The position numbers and the translations under genes are program-made. From Calothrix sp. 336/3 (GTDB lineage: Bacteria; Cyanobacteriota; Cyanobacteriia; Cyanobacteriales; Nostocaceae): 64,000 nt of DNA. Below, in pieces: positions 34,157 to 42,927 of the stretch. The stretch is taken from positions 6,020,491-6,084,490 of the forward strand of contig NZ_CP011382.1 in NCBI RefSeq assembly GCF_000734895.2, read 5' to 3'. Positions within the stretch are counted from its first letter, which is position 1. The number at the start of each line of letters is the position of its first letter. Below the pieces are notes generated by a model. That model was not told the origin of the DNA and did not search any database. It was given only the letters and a program-made list of their open reading frames with translations.

Positions 34157-35239
34157 ATGTGGAATGATGGTTCCGGTGAAATCCCCAAAAATACACAATC
34201 CTTGCAACTATCGGCAAAATATATTCAAACTCGTAAGCGTGGGACTATTACTCACGAATTTTCCCAAAATCTATCCACTGAAATGTTATCATTAGATGAT
34301 GATCATACCGCAGAAGCCTATCGATTACTCAATCTAGGTTTTGAAATGCAACAAGCAGGTCAATTACCTGCGGCAATGAAATATTTGCAAGAATCCCTGG
34401 CACTATTTCAAGCATTAGGAGAAGTCTATAGACAATCACAGGCACTTTCTGGTTTATCGCAAATTGCCTATACCCTGGGAGATTATAAAAGTGCTATTTC
34501 CTACTCTAGACAATGTTTGAACTTGGCACAAAAAACCAATGATTTAAAATTACAAGTGCAAGCACTTTCTCATTTAGGTAATGCCTATCGTCACTTGCAT
34601 GAATATCATCAAGCAATTGAAGCATTAGAAAATTGCTTAGATGTCTCGGAACAAATGCAAGATAAACGCTGCCAGGTTGCAGCATTAAATAATTTAGGAC
34701 TAGTATATAAAGCTCTCGGCAATTTACCAAAAGCTATAGAACTCAAATTACGGAGTTTAGATATAGTTCGAGAGTTGCAAGATAATTGGGGAGAAGAACA
34801 AGTATTAAAAAATTTGGGTAATTCCTGGTATGGATTAGGAGATTATTATCAAGCGATCGCCTACTATGAACAATGTGTTAAACTTTCGCGCGCTCTGAAT
34901 AATCGCCGTAGTGCCAATCATGTTTTGAAAAACCTGGGGCAAGCTTATTATGCTTTAGGTGATTACTCAAAAGCCATCGAATATCACAAGGAACGTTTAC
35001 AAATTCTGGAAGCAATGGAAGATAAACGCTCTCAAGAACAGTGTCTTGCCAATTTAGGAGTAGTTTCGGAAGCGCTGGGAGATTACCATCAAGCAATCCT
35101 TTACTACGAAGCTCGTTTAGAATTAGCCAGAGCGATGCAAGATAGTCGCAGTGAAGAGCAAGCCTTATCTAGTTTACGAGTAGCTTGCTATGCTGTTGGA
35201 GATTACACCAAGGCAATGCAATATCAAAAAACAGAGTAA
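34157..35239 (+). CDS. TPR-repeat protein
   Basis: A 360-residue soluble protein made of about eight tetratricopeptide units with a regular 40-residue period, from about residue 50 to the end, each with a pattern such as ALxNLGxxYxALGDYxxAIxYxxxxLxLAxxxxD. The 40-residue period marks the TPR_12/kinesin-light-chain-like class used for protein-protein binding. The first 45 residues are unrelated. The last repeat stops a few residues short, so the C-terminus may be trimmed. Partner unknown. Ended by a clear terminator. Confidence 0.88.
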   Translation: MWNDGSGEIPKNTQSLQLSAKYIQTRKRGTITHEFSQNLSTEMLSLDDDHTAEAYRLLNLGFEMQQAGQLPAAMKYLQESLALFQALGEVYRQSQALSGLSQIAYTLGDYKSAISYSRQCLNLAQKTNDLKLQVQALSHLGNAYRHLHEYHQAIEALENCLDVSEQMQDKRCQVAALNNLGLVYKALGNLPKAIELKLRSLDIVRELQDNWGEEQVLKNLGNSWYGLGDYYQAIAYYEQCVKLSRALNNRRSANHVLKNLGQAYYALGDYSKAIEYHKERLQILEAMEDKRSQEQCLANLGVVSEALGDYHQAILYYEARLELARAMQDSRSEEQALSSLRVACYAVGDYTKAMQYQKTE

Positions 35240-35291
35240 AGAAAAATTCAATTCAGTCTATAAATATAGCGTTTATAATTGCTTTAATTGC

Positions 35292-35327
35292 CGGGGTAAA
35301 TCATTCATTTGCCCCGAATTTTATTTT
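35292..35327 (+). terminator. terminator of TPR gene
   Basis: Ten-base stem CGGGGTAAAT / ATTTGCCCCG (one G-T) with a five-base loop, followed by AATTTTATTTTG. Confidence 0.85.
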
Positions 35328-35368
35328 GTAGGGAATCGCAATTATCGCGATCGCCACCACAAAAACCA

Positions 35369-36055
35369 TCACTCTTGGGAATACTCAGAATGGGATTCTA
35401 GGTAAGAAAGAGCTTCTTCCGTTGTCAGTTGGGGAAAATCTCGATAAAAATGACTGACACTGATAAAAGGTTCAGGAGTTGCCAGGGTAATGACGCGATC
35501 GCCCCACTCTTGTAAGCATGGTAATAACTTGAAAGGTGCAACGGGAGCGCATAACCAAATTTCTGCGGGTAATAACTTTCTTAAAGCATTAGCAGCAGCA
35601 GCGATCGTCATTCCTGTGGCAATACCATCATCAATTAAAATCATTGTGCTTCCCTCTGTATTCACCTGGGGACAAGCAAAACTTAACTTGAGTTGTAAAG
35701 ATTGAGCTTGTTGCATGGCAATTTTTACTGCCTGATCACGACTGCGAAAACTCTGACGTAGGTATAATTTTCGCAAATCAGCCCATAAAACACTACCCCC
35801 AGCAGTTACTGCTCCAATTGCCAATTCTGGATTATCTGGATGGCTAATTTTTTTGGCTACAACTATAGTCAACGGACAACCCAACAAATCAGCAACAGGT
35901 GCAGCGACAGCTAATCCTCCCCTCGGTAATGCGTAGATTATTGGTATTGGTTGTACCCCAGTTTCTAAGGTTCGTTGCTGCAATAGTCTTTGAATTACTT
36001 CAGCCAGCTGTCTTCCTGCTTCAGTCCGATTGGCGAATAATGGGGTAAATAGCAT
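35369..36055 (-). CDS. phosphoribosyltransferase-domain protein
   Basis: A 228-residue protein of the type I phosphoribosyltransferase fold. The PRPP-binding loop is ILIDDGIATGMTIAAA, the N-terminal ALPRGGLAVAAPVA gives the first strand-loop and AKKISHPDNPELAIGAVT the flexible region. This form is common in bacteria as a stand-alone protein or fused to hydrolases, usually without known substrate. It is convergent with the TPR gene. No purine or pyrimidine genes are near. Confidence 0.85.
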   Translation of the reverse strand: MLFTPLFANRTEAGRQLAEVIQRLLQQRTLETGVQPIPIIYALPRGGLAVAAPVADLLGCPLTIVVAKKISHPDNPELAIGAVTAGGSVLWADLRKLYLRQSFRSRDQAVKIAMQQAQSLQLKLSFACPQVNTEGSTMILIDDGIATGMTIAAAANALRKLLPAEIWLCAPVAPFKLLPCLQEWGDRVITLATPEPFISVSHFYRDFPQLTTEEALSYLESHSEYSQE

Positions 36056-36360
36056 AATTTACTACCCCCTGGAAATTGCAATGCTACTGCCTTAATCATG
36101 ACTGATTTTGGCAAAATTGCAGCATTTTTTCTTTTCTCAAGATATACAGATTATGAAAAAATATGAAATGATTCACAAAAATATCAACCAACTTCTTTTT
36201 CAATCACTAAAATTCGCACTACTCTGCGGTTAAGCATTTTGACAATTTTGTTTAGGTAAAAAGTTAAAGGACAGAAGCTAAAATTTTTCTTCCCTTTTCT
36301 CCTACCCTTAACCAACAAGTACTGCCATTCCTCTCAAATAGCCATTATTACCATATTTTC
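36056..36360. other. intergenic region
   Basis: About 305 bases between divergent genes. No clear promoter or repeat that I can support. Confidence 0.3.
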
Positions 36361-37062
36361 ATGAGCAGCGATCTTCAACTTAGTCTATTTGATGACTCCA
36401 ATTTGCTTGATACCCCACCACCACAGGATGCCAAGCAATTAATTCTCAGCAATGGCAAACTTCCCATACCCGCAGGAACCTATGCTGATATTACAGAACT
36501 GACTCAATACTGCCAGAATTGCCAAAGATGTGGTTTAGCTACCTCTCGCATCAACGTAGTTGTGGGAAAAGGCAACCCCCAAGCTCTGATCATGATAATT
36601 GGAGAAGCTCCCGGTCAACATGAAGATGAGCAGGGTAAACCTTTTGTTGGGAGATCGGGGCAACTCCTAGACAAAATTCTAGCTTCTGTAAATTTGGATA
36701 CAGAAAAAGATGTTTATATTTGCAATATAAATAAATGTCGTCCTCCAGACAATCGCGTCCCCACCAACGAAGAAGTTGCAGCTTGTAGACCCTATTTATT
36801 AGAACAAATTCGCCTCGTTGACCCAAAAATCATTCTGTTGACAGGTGCAACTGCGGTGAAAAGTCTTACAGGAGATAAACGAGGAATCACAAAAATTCGC
36901 GGGCAATGGATGGAATGGGAAGGACGTTTGTGTATGCCCATATTTCACCCTTCTTACCTCCTACGCAATCCTTCCAAAGAAACTGGTAGCCCTAAATGGC
37001 TGATGTGGCAAGATATTCAATTAGTGCGTGGGAAATACGATGAAATCCGCAATCAAAAATAA
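36361..37062 (+). CDS. uracil-DNA glycosylase, family 4 (Fe-S)
   Basis: DNA repair enzyme that removes uracil. The 233-residue protein has family-4 motif A GEAPGQHED (81-89), motif B HPSYLLR (196-202), and four cysteines placed for a 4Fe-4S cluster: C54 and C57 (C-x2-C), C126 and C142, the last two 16 apart as in characterised family-4 enzymes. Residues 6-10 read QLSLF, an exact match to the consensus sliding-clamp binding pentapeptide, in an extended, acidic N-terminal region absent from the catalytic core. It is convergent with plsC with a gap of one base. Confidence 0.92.
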   Translation: MSSDLQLSLFDDSNLLDTPPPQDAKQLILSNGKLPIPAGTYADITELTQYCQNCQRCGLATSRINVVVGKGNPQALIMIIGEAPGQHEDEQGKPFVGRSGQLLDKILASVNLDTEKDVYICNINKCRPPDNRVPTNEEVAACRPYLLEQIRLVDPKIILLTGATAVKSLTGDKRGITKIRGQWMEWEGRLCMPIFHPSYLLRNPSKETGSPKWLMWQDIQLVRGKYDEIRNQK

Positions 37063-37063
37063 A

Positions 37064-38014
37064 CTACCAAAATAGATGATTTAAAAATCGTTGTAGGGGT
37101 TTTGGTTCTTTCGGTTCTTGATAGTTTTGGGGTAATAATTCTAACAAAGCTGCCTGTAATTCATCTATGACTGTTTGAATCTCCTGGGCTTTCGGGCGAT
37201 GGGATTGTTTAACCATTAAAGGTTTACCGATTTTCAAGGTTAACTCCTTGCGTAAATATAAATCTTTAGTACCTACTAGGGCGATGGGAACAATCGGTAC
37301 ACCAGAACGCAAAGCATAAATAACTGCACCCCGTTTGAGAGGAAGTAATTGCCCTTCCTGATTACCGAGGCGACCCTCAGGAAAGAGTAAAATACTATCA
37401 CCACGTTGGAAAATCCCTTGGACAATGCGATCAATACGGCGCATATTTTCAATTGAGTTGCCCTTGGGTACATACTCGGTAATTTCTGCCGCTAAATCTG
37501 CCAAGTCATCCCTTCCAGCTTTCGCTGCTTCAATGACTGCCATTTCCTCCTTCCAAATTCTTTCTAGGGGAATCACACCTTTAGTAAAGCCAAGAAGTAG
37601 GCGTTTCCAGGCACTATTGTAGAGAGTACGAGCATCACCCAGAACATGGTAGAAAGATTGGGTAGATAGTTCCGAGAGTAACAGAAAGGGGTCAATGTGG
37701 TTGAGGTGATTAGCTGCAATCACTGCGGGAGTTGTCGGAATATTTTCGGGATTTTCCACCCGTACACGGAAGAGAGCGCGAATCAGAACACGTAAAACCA
37801 GTTGCCGGATTTTACCGTTGATTTTTTGTGACTGAGTACCTGGAGTTACTGACTCTGCACTGGTGAGGGCTGTTTGAATCATCTCATTGGTGTGGCGATC
37901 GCGGGCATACATCATACCTTCCTTTGCCCGTTGAATAGTTTCGGCAGTTACTGGCGGTAAAATAAATTCCTGGGTTTTGGTTAAAGGAATAGGCTGAGTC
38001 AGTACTTGTACCAT
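37064..38014 (-). CDS. plsC: 1-acyl-sn-glycerol-3-phosphate acyltransferase-like
   Basis: Acyltransferase of the PlsC family that makes phosphatidic acid for membrane lipids. The 316-residue protein has the catalytic H-x4-D motif at His103-Asp108 (NHLNHIDPF), the glycerophosphate site LFPEGRLGNQ and the PIVPIALVG strand. It is longer than minimal PlsC, with about 65 extra N-terminal residues and a Pro-rich C-terminus. Substrate (lysophosphatidic acid) is by family; cyanobacteria carry several paralogues, so the gene symbol denotes the family. Confidence 0.85.
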   Translation of the reverse strand: MVQVLTQPIPLTKTQEFILPPVTAETIQRAKEGMMYARDRHTNEMIQTALTSAESVTPGTQSQKINGKIRQLVLRVLIRALFRVRVENPENIPTTPAVIAANHLNHIDPFLLLSELSTQSFYHVLGDARTLYNSAWKRLLLGFTKGVIPLERIWKEEMAVIEAAKAGRDDLADLAAEITEYVPKGNSIENMRRIDRIVQGIFQRGDSILLFPEGRLGNQEGQLLPLKRGAVIYALRSGVPIVPIALVGTKDLYLRKELTLKIGKPLMVKQSHRPKAQEIQTVIDELQAALLELLPQNYQEPKEPKPLQRFLNHLFW

Positions 38015-38518
38015 TTGCTTGCTTTTATCACTAATGAAAATCCCGATATCTCTAAATCTAGGTGAAGCTGAATAATTTCAGATGGATTCCTTTGGCAGTT
38101 TCTCTAATGTCTGTACAATGACTTGGGACTAAAAATGCTCCAACCACACAATCAAAGCATTTACAGAACTACCCATGAATTTTCTCTCATCAGATTTACT
38201 AGTCCAGTTGTGTCAACTGTCTACCCAGAGAAAACTGTGAAAAATCTCACCTGTGACTTTTGCAGTTACCACATCACGGTTTAAAGTTATGAGTGCTGAG
38301 TCAAAAGTTTTCAGTCTCCCTAGTTAGTAGCCATCATGAACTGCGTACACCAGGACAGATGAAAATAGGCATTGGACATTAATTATTTCTCCCTTGTCCC
38401 CTTTGTCTTCCTTGTCTTCCTTGTCCCCCTTGTCTCCCAGTTCCCCTACTTTTTCAAGTCAGCTGGCAACTCAGGGTTAAAAATATCAAGGATAATTAAA
38501 ACTTATAGGTAATTCTGC
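38015..38518. other. intergenic region with short tandem repeat
   Basis: About 500 bases upstream of lgt and plsC. It contains a nine-base tandem repeat at 38392-38436, listed separately. No gene seen. Confidence 0.4.
38392..38436. repeat. nine-base tandem repeat, CCTTGTCYY
   Basis: Five consecutive nine-base units, CCTTGTCCC, CTTTGTCTT, CCTTGTCTT, CCTTGTCCC and CCTTGTCTC. Pyrimidine-rich on this strand; a short tandem repeat of the kind common between cyanobacterial genes and likely to vary in copy number. Confidence 0.85.
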
Positions 38519-39412
38519 ATGGCACTGGATCTTCCTACTTTGCCCTTGGCATTTCAATTTACTTCTCCAGGTCCAGTTATCTTTCAACTTGGACCAATTA
38601 CAATTCGTTGGTATGGCTTATTGATTGCCTCCGCAGTCTTAATAGGTGTAAGTCTTTCTCAGTATTTGGCAAAGCGTCGCCACCTTAACCCCGATTTATT
38701 AAGCGATTTATCAATTTGGCTAGTTATTGCAGCAATCCCTGCGGCTCGTTTATATTATGTTTTGTTTGAATGGGCAGAATATTCCCAACATCCTGAAAAA
38801 ATCATCGCCATCTGGCAGGGCGGAATTGCAATTCATGGGGCAATTATTGGCGGTGTCTTAGCAGCTTTAATTTTTAGCAAGTTGCGACAAGTCTCTTTTT
38901 GGCAACTCGCAGATTTAGTCGCTCCCTCGTTGATTTTAGGGCAAGCCATTGGACGCTGGGGAAATTTCTTCAATTCAGAAGCCTTCGGTCGTCCGACAAA
39001 TTTACCTTGGAAACTATATATTCCCCCCTATATTCTCGGTGAAGATGGGCAAAAAAGATTTCTTCGTCCCAGGGAATTTGCAGACTTTGACTATTTCCAC
39101 CCCACTTTTCTCTACGAATCTCTCTGGAATCTCTTAGTTTTCGGTTTGCTGATGTATCTCTTCTTTCGAGGATTGCAGAGTAAATCCCGACTGAAATCAG
39201 GGACAATTTTCCTAGTTTATCTTGCCACCTACAGCCTCGGTCGTTTGTGGATTGAGGGTTTACGTACCGATAGTTTGATGCTGGGATTCCTGCGAATGGC
39301 ACAAATTGTCAGTCTGTCAGGAATTGTTGTAGGTGTGACAGGTTTGGTATGGCTTTACGTTAGTAAACGTCCTTTGCCAGATGTGGTAGCTCCACCGAAA
39401 ACTGAAGAGTGA
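38519..39412 (+). CDS. lgt: prolipoprotein diacylglyceryl transferase
   Basis: Integral membrane enzyme that attaches diacylglycerol from phosphatidylglycerol to the lipobox Cys of prolipoproteins. The 297-residue protein has about seven membrane helices and the Lgt signature GRWGNFFNSEAFG; other conserved parts are RWYGLLI near the N-terminus, HGAIIGG and HPTFLYESLWN. Length is usual. It starts 500 bases from plsC in the other direction and is followed by a hairpin region before cobM. Confidence 0.97.
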   Translation: MALDLPTLPLAFQFTSPGPVIFQLGPITIRWYGLLIASAVLIGVSLSQYLAKRRHLNPDLLSDLSIWLVIAAIPAARLYYVLFEWAEYSQHPEKIIAIWQGGIAIHGAIIGGVLAALIFSKLRQVSFWQLADLVAPSLILGQAIGRWGNFFNSEAFGRPTNLPWKLYIPPYILGEDGQKRFLRPREFADFDYFHPTFLYESLWNLLVFGLLMYLFFRGLQSKSRLKSGTIFLVYLATYSLGRLWIEGLRTDSLMLGFLRMAQIVSLSGIVVGVTGLVWLYVSKRPLPDVVAPPKTEE

Positions 39413-39420
39413 CACAGACT

Positions 39421-39491
39421 TTATTCTTTTACCCGTGAAAACGGGGACAGAATAATAGACATAAAAAATGCCCCAGAGTTTTCTCCAGGGC
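39421..39491 (+). terminator. hairpins after lgt, possible terminator
   Basis: First hairpin: TTATTC (39421) pairs with GAATAA (39450-39455) around an inner CCCGT-GAAA-ACGGG stem with a GNRA tetraloop (39432-39445). A second, GCCC..GAG-TTTT-CTC..GGGC, lies at 39470-39491. They could end the lgt transcript or fold in the leader of cobM; no long T-run follows either. Confidence 0.4.
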
Positions 39492-39637
39492 TTAACCAGG
39501 GTGCATCTACCAATCACCTCTACTAGATAGAGGGGGTTAATCCGGAAAGATACGCAAAAAAAAGCCAAAAAATTTTTTCGAGGATATTTTTGGCTGTTGT
39601 TTTATCAGTGGATATACTAACTTATACCCCTATTCTC

Positions 39638-40411
39638 ATGTCAACAGTATCACTCAAACCAGCAGTTTATATTGTCGGTGCTGGACCCGGAGACCCTGAT
39701 TTACTAACTATTAAAGCCCAGAAGCTCTTAGCTAGCGCCGATGTAGTACTATTTGCAGATTCCCTAGTGCCAGAAAAAATTTTGCAATTTTGTCGGGAAG
39801 ACGCAGAAATTCTCAAAACAGCAGATAAAACCCTAGAGGAAATTTTGCCGGTAATGGTAGAGAGAGTGCGATCGCGTAAATCTGTAGTTCGTCTCCACTC
39901 AGGAGATCCAAGTTTATACAGTGCGATTCATGAACAAATGGGACTCCTCACAGCAGCAAATGTTCCCTTTGAAATTATTCCTGGTATCAGTGCATTTCAA
40001 GCCGCAGCAGCCAAACTCCAGGTAGAACTAACTATTCCTGATTTGGTACAAACCATTATTTTGACGCGAATTAGTGGACGCACCAGCGTCCCGGAAAGGG
40101 AAGAATTAGCCTCCCTCGCAGCTCACAAAGCAACTCTCTGTCTTTATTTAAGCGCTCGTCACATCGAAAAAGCACAACAGCAACTGCAATTGCACTACCC
40201 CGAAGATACACCCGTAGCTATTTGCTACCGTATTGGCTGGAATGATGAAAAAATTTATCTTGTTTCTTTAGGAGAAATGGCAAGCTGCTCCCATCGAGAA
40301 AACCTGATGCGAACCACACTATACATTATCAGTCCTGCCTTAAATGCCAGGGAAGCCCGTTCTCGTCTCTACCACCCAGAATATAATCGTTTATTTCGTA
40401 GTGATGCTTGA
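39638..40411 (+). CDS. cobM: precorrin-4 C11-methyltransferase
   Basis: Cobalamin-pathway methyltransferase of the tetrapyrrole methylase family, 257 residues. The SAM site is GAGPGDPDLLTIKA, further motifs are VRLHSGDPSLYSAIHEQ and IPGISAFQAAAA, and the C-terminal PEDTPVAICYRIGWNDEKI fits CobM rather than CobI. I start at ATG 39638 (MSTVSLK), just before the family start; the longer frame adds 16 residues from the hairpin region. It is separate from the cobGHI operon at the window end. Whether the cell makes cobalamin or pseudocobalamin is not visible. Confidence 0.92.
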   Translation: MSTVSLKPAVYIVGAGPGDPDLLTIKAQKLLASADVVLFADSLVPEKILQFCREDAEILKTADKTLEEILPVMVERVRSRKSVVRLHSGDPSLYSAIHEQMGLLTAANVPFEIIPGISAFQAAAAKLQVELTIPDLVQTIILTRISGRTSVPEREELASLAAHKATLCLYLSARHIEKAQQQLQLHYPEDTPVAICYRIGWNDEKIYLVSLGEMASCSHRENLMRTTLYIISPALNAREARSRLYHPEYNRLFRSDA

Positions 40412-40553
40412 AAGGACATGGGGGACAGGGTACAGTTACCGTCAAAAATACCCTTCCCACTCATCCCATTTGAACTTCCCTTCCCTCCAAATACCCAATT
40501 CTGTAAGGAAGAACCAGAATAATTTTCAATTAATTAATTCTGAGTACAAACAC

Positions 40554-41180
40554 TCATTCTGACAACTCAAACCCTCCACGATAACCAGTAACCAAACGAC
40601 TGCCATCTTTAAAAATATGGACTTCAATTTGGTCACTTGCCCAGGAAATACTATCCTGTAAGGCAGAATTAAAAATATGTACACGCTGGTTACTGGAAGA
40701 AACAGGAGAATTGGGAGAATTCACCGCCAAAGACTGAATATAGGGACCATCAATCAAGATATCCAGTTGTTCCAGTAAATCTTCAGCACCAGCAGGAGCA
40801 TATTCTGAGCGTAACTGTTCTAAAGTAAAACCAGTGAAGGACATGACATTTAGCCCTGCTGCTTTCACCTGACGCGCTAAACTTGCCAGGGTAGGTGCTT
40901 GCCAAAAGGGTTCTCCACCGGAAAAAGTCACTCCTTGATTTGCTGGTTTGCTGAGAATTTTCTGAACGAGTTGCTCAACGGAGATCAACTGATTAATCTC
41001 AAAAGACCAAGAATTGGTGTTAAAACAACCAGGACATTCGCGCATACAACCTTGTACCCACACCACAGCGCGACAACCTGGACCATTGACCTCGGATTCA
41101 TCAACATAGCCCATAATGTTAAGGTATCCAGGAGGAATTTCCATCAATGATAGGTAAGGATGAGTTTGTGATTGAGTCAT
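40554..41180 (-). CDS. radical SAM activating enzyme, NrdG-like
   Basis: A 208-residue radical SAM protein with the NrdG/PflA-type cluster motif C-x3-C-x2-C (CMRECPGC), GGEPFWQ for SAM binding and a C-terminal part lacking extra cluster motifs. Family members activate glycyl-radical enzymes such as anaerobic ribonucleotide reductase, but several have other targets. No NrdD or other glycyl-radical gene is near in this window. I start at MTQSQTH; a later Met (MEIPPGY) is also plausible. Confidence 0.82.
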   Translation of the reverse strand: MTQSQTHPYLSLMEIPPGYLNIMGYVDESEVNGPGCRAVVWVQGCMRECPGCFNTNSWSFEINQLISVEQLVQKILSKPANQGVTFSGGEPFWQAPTLASLARQVKAAGLNVMSFTGFTLEQLRSEYAPAGAEDLLEQLDILIDGPYIQSLAVNSPNSPVSSSNQRVHIFNSALQDSISWASDQIEVHIFKDGSRLVTGYRGGFELSE

Positions 41181-41581
41181 GATTTTCTTTGGATTTTGAG
41201 AAGAGAGCAAAATTGAGGCAATGGGGAGTCAAACTATTTAAGTACAAAGGTGAAGGATATGCTTGAAAAGTCGTAAGGTACCCAGGGAAAAATTTTCAAG
41301 TCATGGAGTAAAGCTTGACACTTCAGCCTCTCAGTTTTTATTCTGACTCCGACTACCAGAGGGTTTGACTTTTGTACTTCATCTTTTAACTTTTTGATGC
41401 AACTTTGCCGATAATGAGCGACATTTTCCCGACTCAATAGTGGAATCTTCAGTTTTTCTTTGCCTTTAATTGAGCAAATCTTGGGAAAACTTTCTGAATC
41501 TCTGCCTACAAAGTCCCCGAAAACCCTATGCTAGATCGTCGGGTGAGTCTTTGAAGTTATTACTGGATAAAGGACAGAAAC
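41181..41581. other. divergent intergenic region upstream of eno
   Basis: About 400 bases. A 67-codon minus-strand frame at 41234-41437 lacks support. AAAGGACAG just before the eno ATG serves as its ribosome site. No promoter is called. Confidence 0.4.
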
Positions 41582-42865
41582 ATGATCATCGATACTGCGA
41601 TTGAAGCAATTATTGCCCGTGAAATTCTGGATTCACGCGGTAGACCAACGATAGAAGCAGAAGTGCATTTAGTTAATGGCGCGATCGGACTTGCTCAAGT
41701 TCCCAGTGGTGCGTCAACGGGTACTTTTGAAGCTCACGAATTACGAGACCAGGATAAAAGTCGTTATGGTGGCAAAGGTGTACTAAAAGCAGTACAAAAT
41801 GTCAAGGATATTCTTGCCCCAAAATTGTTACATATGGATGCTTTAAACCAGGAACTCTTGGATAAAACCATGATTTCCTTGGACGGTTCCCACAATAAGG
41901 CGAATTTGGGTGCTAATGCAATTTTAGCGGTGTCCCTGGCAGCAGCAAGGGCGGGAGCGGATGCTTTGGGAATTCCTCTGTACCGTTATTTAGGTGGTCC
42001 CTTGGCGAATTTACTCCCCGTACCTTTAATGAATGTGATTAACGGGGGAGCCCACGCAGCGAATAATGTGGACTTCCAGGAGTTCATGATTGTCCCTGTG
42101 GGTGCGTCTTCCTTCCGGGAAGCACTGCGTTGGGGTGCGGAAGTTTTTGCTACCTTATCTGAGGTTTTGGCTGCTAAGGGTTTATTGACAGGTGTGGGAG
42201 ATGAGGGTGGTTTTGCCCCTAACTTGGAATCGAACCAAGTGGCTTTAGAGTTACTGGTGGCAGCAATTGAAAAAGCTGGTTATAAACCTGGGGAACAGGT
42301 TGCTCTGGCTTTAGATGTGGCAGCTAGTGAATTCTATAAGGATGGGCAATATATCTATGACGGTAAACCCCACGCTCCATCAGAATTTATTGATTATTTG
42401 GCACAGCTTTGCAGTCAATATCCAATTGTGTCTATCGAAGATGGTTTGCATGAGGAAGACTGGCAAAACTGGCAGCTATTAACCCAAAAAATTGGTTCCC
42501 AGGTGCAATTGGTAGGTGATGATTTATTTGTGACCAATGCTACCCGTTTACAGAAAGGGATTGAATTGAAAGCGGGTAATGCGATTTTGATTAAGCTGAA
42601 TCAAATTGGCTCTTTGACGGAAACTCTGGAAACCATTGATTTGGGTACTCGTAATGGTTTCCGTTCCGTAATTAGCCATCGTTCTGGGGAGACTGAAGAC
42701 ACTACCATTGCGGATTTAGCTGTGGCAACCCGTGCAGGACAAATTAAAACTGGTTCTCTTTGTCGTAGTGAGCGGGTAGCTAAGTATAACCGTTTACTGA
42801 GAATTGAGGATGAGTTGGGCGATCGCGCCATTTATGCGGGTACTGTCGGTATGGGACCGAAATAG
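41582..42865 (+). CDS. eno: enolase
   Basis: Glycolytic enzyme interconverting 2-phosphoglycerate and phosphoenolpyruvate. The 427-residue protein is of normal size; it has the N-terminal AREILDSRGRPTIEAEV, the loop VPSGASTG, GVGDEGGFAPNL, the metal ligands in ALDVAASEF, SIEDGL and GDDLFVTN, the catalytic-Lys region LIKLNQIG and the ISHRSGETEDT block. Translation site AAAGGA lies close to the ATG. Monocistronic; ended by a hairpin that overlaps the neighbouring convergent gene's end. Confidence 0.98.
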   Translation: MIIDTAIEAIIAREILDSRGRPTIEAEVHLVNGAIGLAQVPSGASTGTFEAHELRDQDKSRYGGKGVLKAVQNVKDILAPKLLHMDALNQELLDKTMISLDGSHNKANLGANAILAVSLAAARAGADALGIPLYRYLGGPLANLLPVPLMNVINGGAHAANNVDFQEFMIVPVGASSFREALRWGAEVFATLSEVLAAKGLLTGVGDEGGFAPNLESNQVALELLVAAIEKAGYKPGEQVALALDVAASEFYKDGQYIYDGKPHAPSEFIDYLAQLCSQYPIVSIEDGLHEEDWQNWQLLTQKIGSQVQLVGDDLFVTNATRLQKGIELKAGNAILIKLNQIGSLTETLETIDLGTRNGFRSVISHRSGETEDTTIADLAVATRAGQIKTGSLCRSERVAKYNRLLRIEDELGDRAIYAGTVGMGPK

Positions 42866-42877
42866 TTTTAGGTAATA

Positions 42878-42927
42878 GGGAATGGGTAATAGGTGACAAA
42901 ATATCATCACCCCTTACCCAGTTTCCC
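42878..42927. terminator. hairpin between eno and YdcF-like gene
   Basis: GGGAA..GGGTAA..GGTGA (from 42878) pairs with TCACC..TTACCC..TTTCCC (to 42927) in three stem blocks around a 10-base loop. It sits between convergent genes and overlaps the last codons of the minus-strand gene. No good T-run. Confidence 0.5.

Noticed and set aside
39421..39637. B12 riboswitch upstream of cobM
   Set aside because: Two hairpins exist but I cannot find the conserved B12-box sequence or the expected multi-stem layout.
41234..41437. 67-codon minus-strand frame upstream of eno
   Set aside because: No recognisable family or start signals; it sits in the eno/radical SAM divergent region.
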